A stretch of 7,683 bases of DNA from Alistipes sp. (GTDB lineage Bacteria > Bacteroidota > Bacteroidia > Bacteroidales > Rikenellaceae): NCBI GenBank assembly GCA_017380275.1, contig JAFOEH010000006.1:1-7683 (forward strand), given 5' to 3'. Shown piece by piece: positions 6,053 through 7,683 of this stretch (position 1 is its first letter; each line of letters starts with the position of its first letter). The position numbers and the translations under genes are program-made. The notes beneath the pieces are model-generated. The model did no database searches, was not told where the DNA came from, and saw only the letters and a program-made list of their open reading frames with translations.

Positions 6053-7678
6053 CTAAAACTCCTCCTTACAGTCGATTACGATGCGCTTGCCCGTTCGGGG
6101 GTGGGTGAATGCGATGCGCTCGGCGTGGAGGCATAGGCGGTGGCCGTCGCTCAGGTCGGCTTTGCACTCTCGGCCATAGATGTCGTCGCCGACGATGGGT
6201 GTCCCAAGTCCCAAGTGGTGCGCTGCGTGCAGGCGCAACTGGTGGGTACGTCCCGTGATGGGACTCAGGCGGATGCGGGTGCGAGAGCCCTCGACTGAAA
6301 TTACCTCATACTCCGTAATCGAACGTTTGCCATCCTCCGAGACCATCTGTCGGGGGTGGTTCTCGTAGTCAAGACGCTGGCGAAGGTCGATACGTCCCGA
6401 TGCATTGGGGATAATACCCTCGAGCAGGGCAACGTAACTCTTCTCTATCGTACGTGAGATAAACTGCTGTTGCAGAGCCTGATGTGTCGGTTTGTTTTTG
6501 GCTAAAAGTAGCACGCCCGAGGTGGATTGGTCGAGCCTATGTACAATCATCGGGCCATCGGCCGTGGGGTAGTGCTCCTCGGCCCACTCCTCGACTGATC
6601 GCACACCCGAGCGTCCTCTGACTGACAACATCCCGCACGGCTTCTCGATCGCCACGATCTCCTCATCCTCCCACAAGATGCGTGGCTCGGGCGGACGGAT
6701 GGCCACCAGGGGGTTGGGCTCGACGTTGAGTCCCTGCATCATAAACATAAGTATCGGCTTGCACTTGCTGTTGCACGAGGGGTAGAATGCTCCGTGATGG
6801 CGTACCTCGCCGCGTGGCGAGAGGCCTTGCCAGAACTCGGCCATTGCTATGGGCTTCAGGGAGTTATCGTAGGCGTACTGCAGTAGTTTCGGGGCGGCAC
6901 ACTCGCCGGCACCTGCGGGTGGAATGCGTTGCGGAGTGGGGGCAAAGAGTTCGCACAAGTCCTTCACCTCGCCGCGTGCGTTCCTTAGGCGGAACTGCTC
7001 GAACAGGCGCATCTGAAGTGCGGCGGAGCGTTCGTGACGCTCTCGGCGGAGCTGGTTTATCTGTTCCTCAAGGAGCGAAAATTCACTCTTGGCTTTCGCG
7101 ATCTCCTCACGCAGATGACGTTTGAGGCGTTGCATATCGGCATTATCGCGCTGACTCTCAAGGATAAGATCCTGCGCAGGGCTTACACCCTCGTTTCGAC
7201 GACGGTCACGGAGTGCTTTTCGTTCGGCGTGGAGGACCTTCATCTGGGCAATCTGTGCGGTTGCCTGCTGCTCGGTCTGGCGGAGAGATTCTTCTGCAGA
7301 AAGGTACTCGGGACTTGCAGTCAACTCCTTGATTTGTCGATTTATAGCCGAAATCTCGGCCTCCTCCACTCGAAAGAAGTCGTCGGGACGTAGCATATCA
7401 TAGACTGCAGGTACGAAATATTCGTGGCTGTTTGATCCTGCCAGATTACCCGAAAAGGCGGCCAGGAATCCGACCTTGTTGTCAGCTGTTCGCACCACCA
7501 GCACGCCAAACATCTTTCCGGCAGCAATCTCCTCACTCCAATCGGGGCGCGAGCGCAGATACTCCTCAACCTCGGCAGCTGCCTCGCGACAGAGCGGATG
7601 GGGTGTGTAGTGGAAAGGCCAAGTGAACTGCTTGGGTAACTCCTCGATGGATATTTCGTGCTCGAAAAGGTGTAACAT
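6053..7678 (-). CDS. RluA-family pseudouridine synthase with long N-terminal extension
   Basis: This 541-residue cytoplasmic protein isomerises uridine to pseudouridine in structured RNA. The C-terminal catalytic domain (about 332-541) shows ILWEDEEIVAIEKPCGMLS (334-352), the catalytic motif VHRLDQSTSG with D383, KSYVALLEG (413-421) and the GRTHQLRLHAAHHLG motif (476-490). Typical RluA enzymes are about 220-330 residues, and the extra 330 N-terminal residues replace the usual S4 domain. The extension has three parts. The first is a conserved-looking globular part (FTWPFHYTPHPLC, 18-30; KMFGVLVV and FLAAFSGN, 55-78). Next is a charged coiled coil (about 104-235). Last is a Cys-containing segment (GECAAPKLLQYAY, 258-270; HHGAFYPSCNSKCKPIL, 294-310). 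I recall similar long synthases in Bacteroidota and gamma-proteobacteria, so the fusion looks ancestral. The RNA target is not evident. The start ATG at 7678 leaves only 5 nt of upstream sequence. Confidence 0.93.
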   Translation of the reverse strand: MLHLFEHEISIEELPKQFTWPFHYTPHPLCREAAAEVEEYLRSRPDWSEEIAAGKMFGVLVVRTADNKVGFLAAFSGNLAGSNSHEYFVPAVYDMLRPDDFFRVEEAEISAINRQIKELTASPEYLSAEESLRQTEQQATAQIAQMKVLHAERKALRDRRRNEGVSPAQDLILESQRDNADMQRLKRHLREEIAKAKSEFSLLEEQINQLRRERHERSAALQMRLFEQFRLRNARGEVKDLCELFAPTPQRIPPAGAGECAAPKLLQYAYDNSLKPIAMAEFWQGLSPRGEVRHHGAFYPSCNSKCKPILMFMMQGLNVEPNPLVAIRPPEPRILWEDEEIVAIEKPCGMLSVRGRSGVRSVEEWAEEHYPTADGPMIVHRLDQSTSGVLLLAKNKPTHQALQQQFISRTIEKSYVALLEGIIPNASGRIDLRQRLDYENHPRQMVSEDGKRSITEYEVISVEGSRTRIRLSPITGRTHQLRLHAAHHLGLGTPIVGDDIYGRECKADLSDGHRLCLHAERIAFTHPRTGKRIVIDCKEEF

Positions 7679-7683
7679 AGGAC

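Noticed and set aside
6787..7393. Plus-strand open frames opposite the pseudouridine synthase extension
   Set aside because: They lie antisense to a continuous 541-codon gene with clear catalytic motifs. Their products are Arg/Ser/Leu-rich with no domain.

Overview
The window looks like a chromosomal housekeeping segment from a Bacteroidota organism, probably of the order Bacteroidales. This rests on three things: the genes lack Shine-Dalgarno sequences and have A-rich leaders; several promoters match the Bacteroides consensus (TTTG about 19-20 nt upstream of TAnnTTTG); and the window contains a small outer-membrane beta-barrel gene and a lipoprotein typical of the phylum. The moderate GC content and protein style would fit an Alistipes/Rikenellaceae-like genome, but I cannot settle the genus.

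Layout. From 1 to 786 (minus strand) lies the N-terminal 60% of the ribosome-assembly GTPase Der, cut by the window edge. A 266-bp divergent intergenic region (787-1052) holds a perfect TAnnTTTG box for der, a second one facing right, a 16-bp perfect palindrome and a 14-bp tandem direct repeat. From 1053 to 5121 (plus strand) runs a tightly spaced four-gene unit: a small outer-membrane beta-barrel protein broken by an in-frame TAG, a PhoH-family ATPase, a PepD-type M20 dipeptidase and a YegS/diacylglycerol-kinase-like lipid kinase. The gaps are 3, 14 and 5 nt, so one transcript is likely. A hairpin at 5127-5151 closes this unit and faces a convergent lipoprotein gene of unknown function (5177-5761, minus). 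Upstream of that lies a tRNA-Ala(GGC) gene (5874-5950, minus) with its own promoter and a strong intrinsic terminator. From 6053 to 7678 (minus) lies an RluA-family pseudouridine synthase with a large N-terminal extension containing a coiled coil and a Cys cluster.

Taken together, the genes concern RNA and ribosome metabolism (Der, the PhoH ATPase, the pseudouridine synthase, tRNA-Ala), peptide turnover (PepD) and envelope biology (beta-barrel, lipid kinase, lipoprotein). I see no mobile element, CRISPR array, defence system or prophage. The most unusual item is the intact-looking beta-barrel reading frame interrupted by one amber codon, followed 6 nt later by an in-frame GTG. Next are the architecture of the divergent control region and the uncharacterised N-terminal half of the pseudouridine synthase. 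I do not see convincing evidence of a wholly new system.
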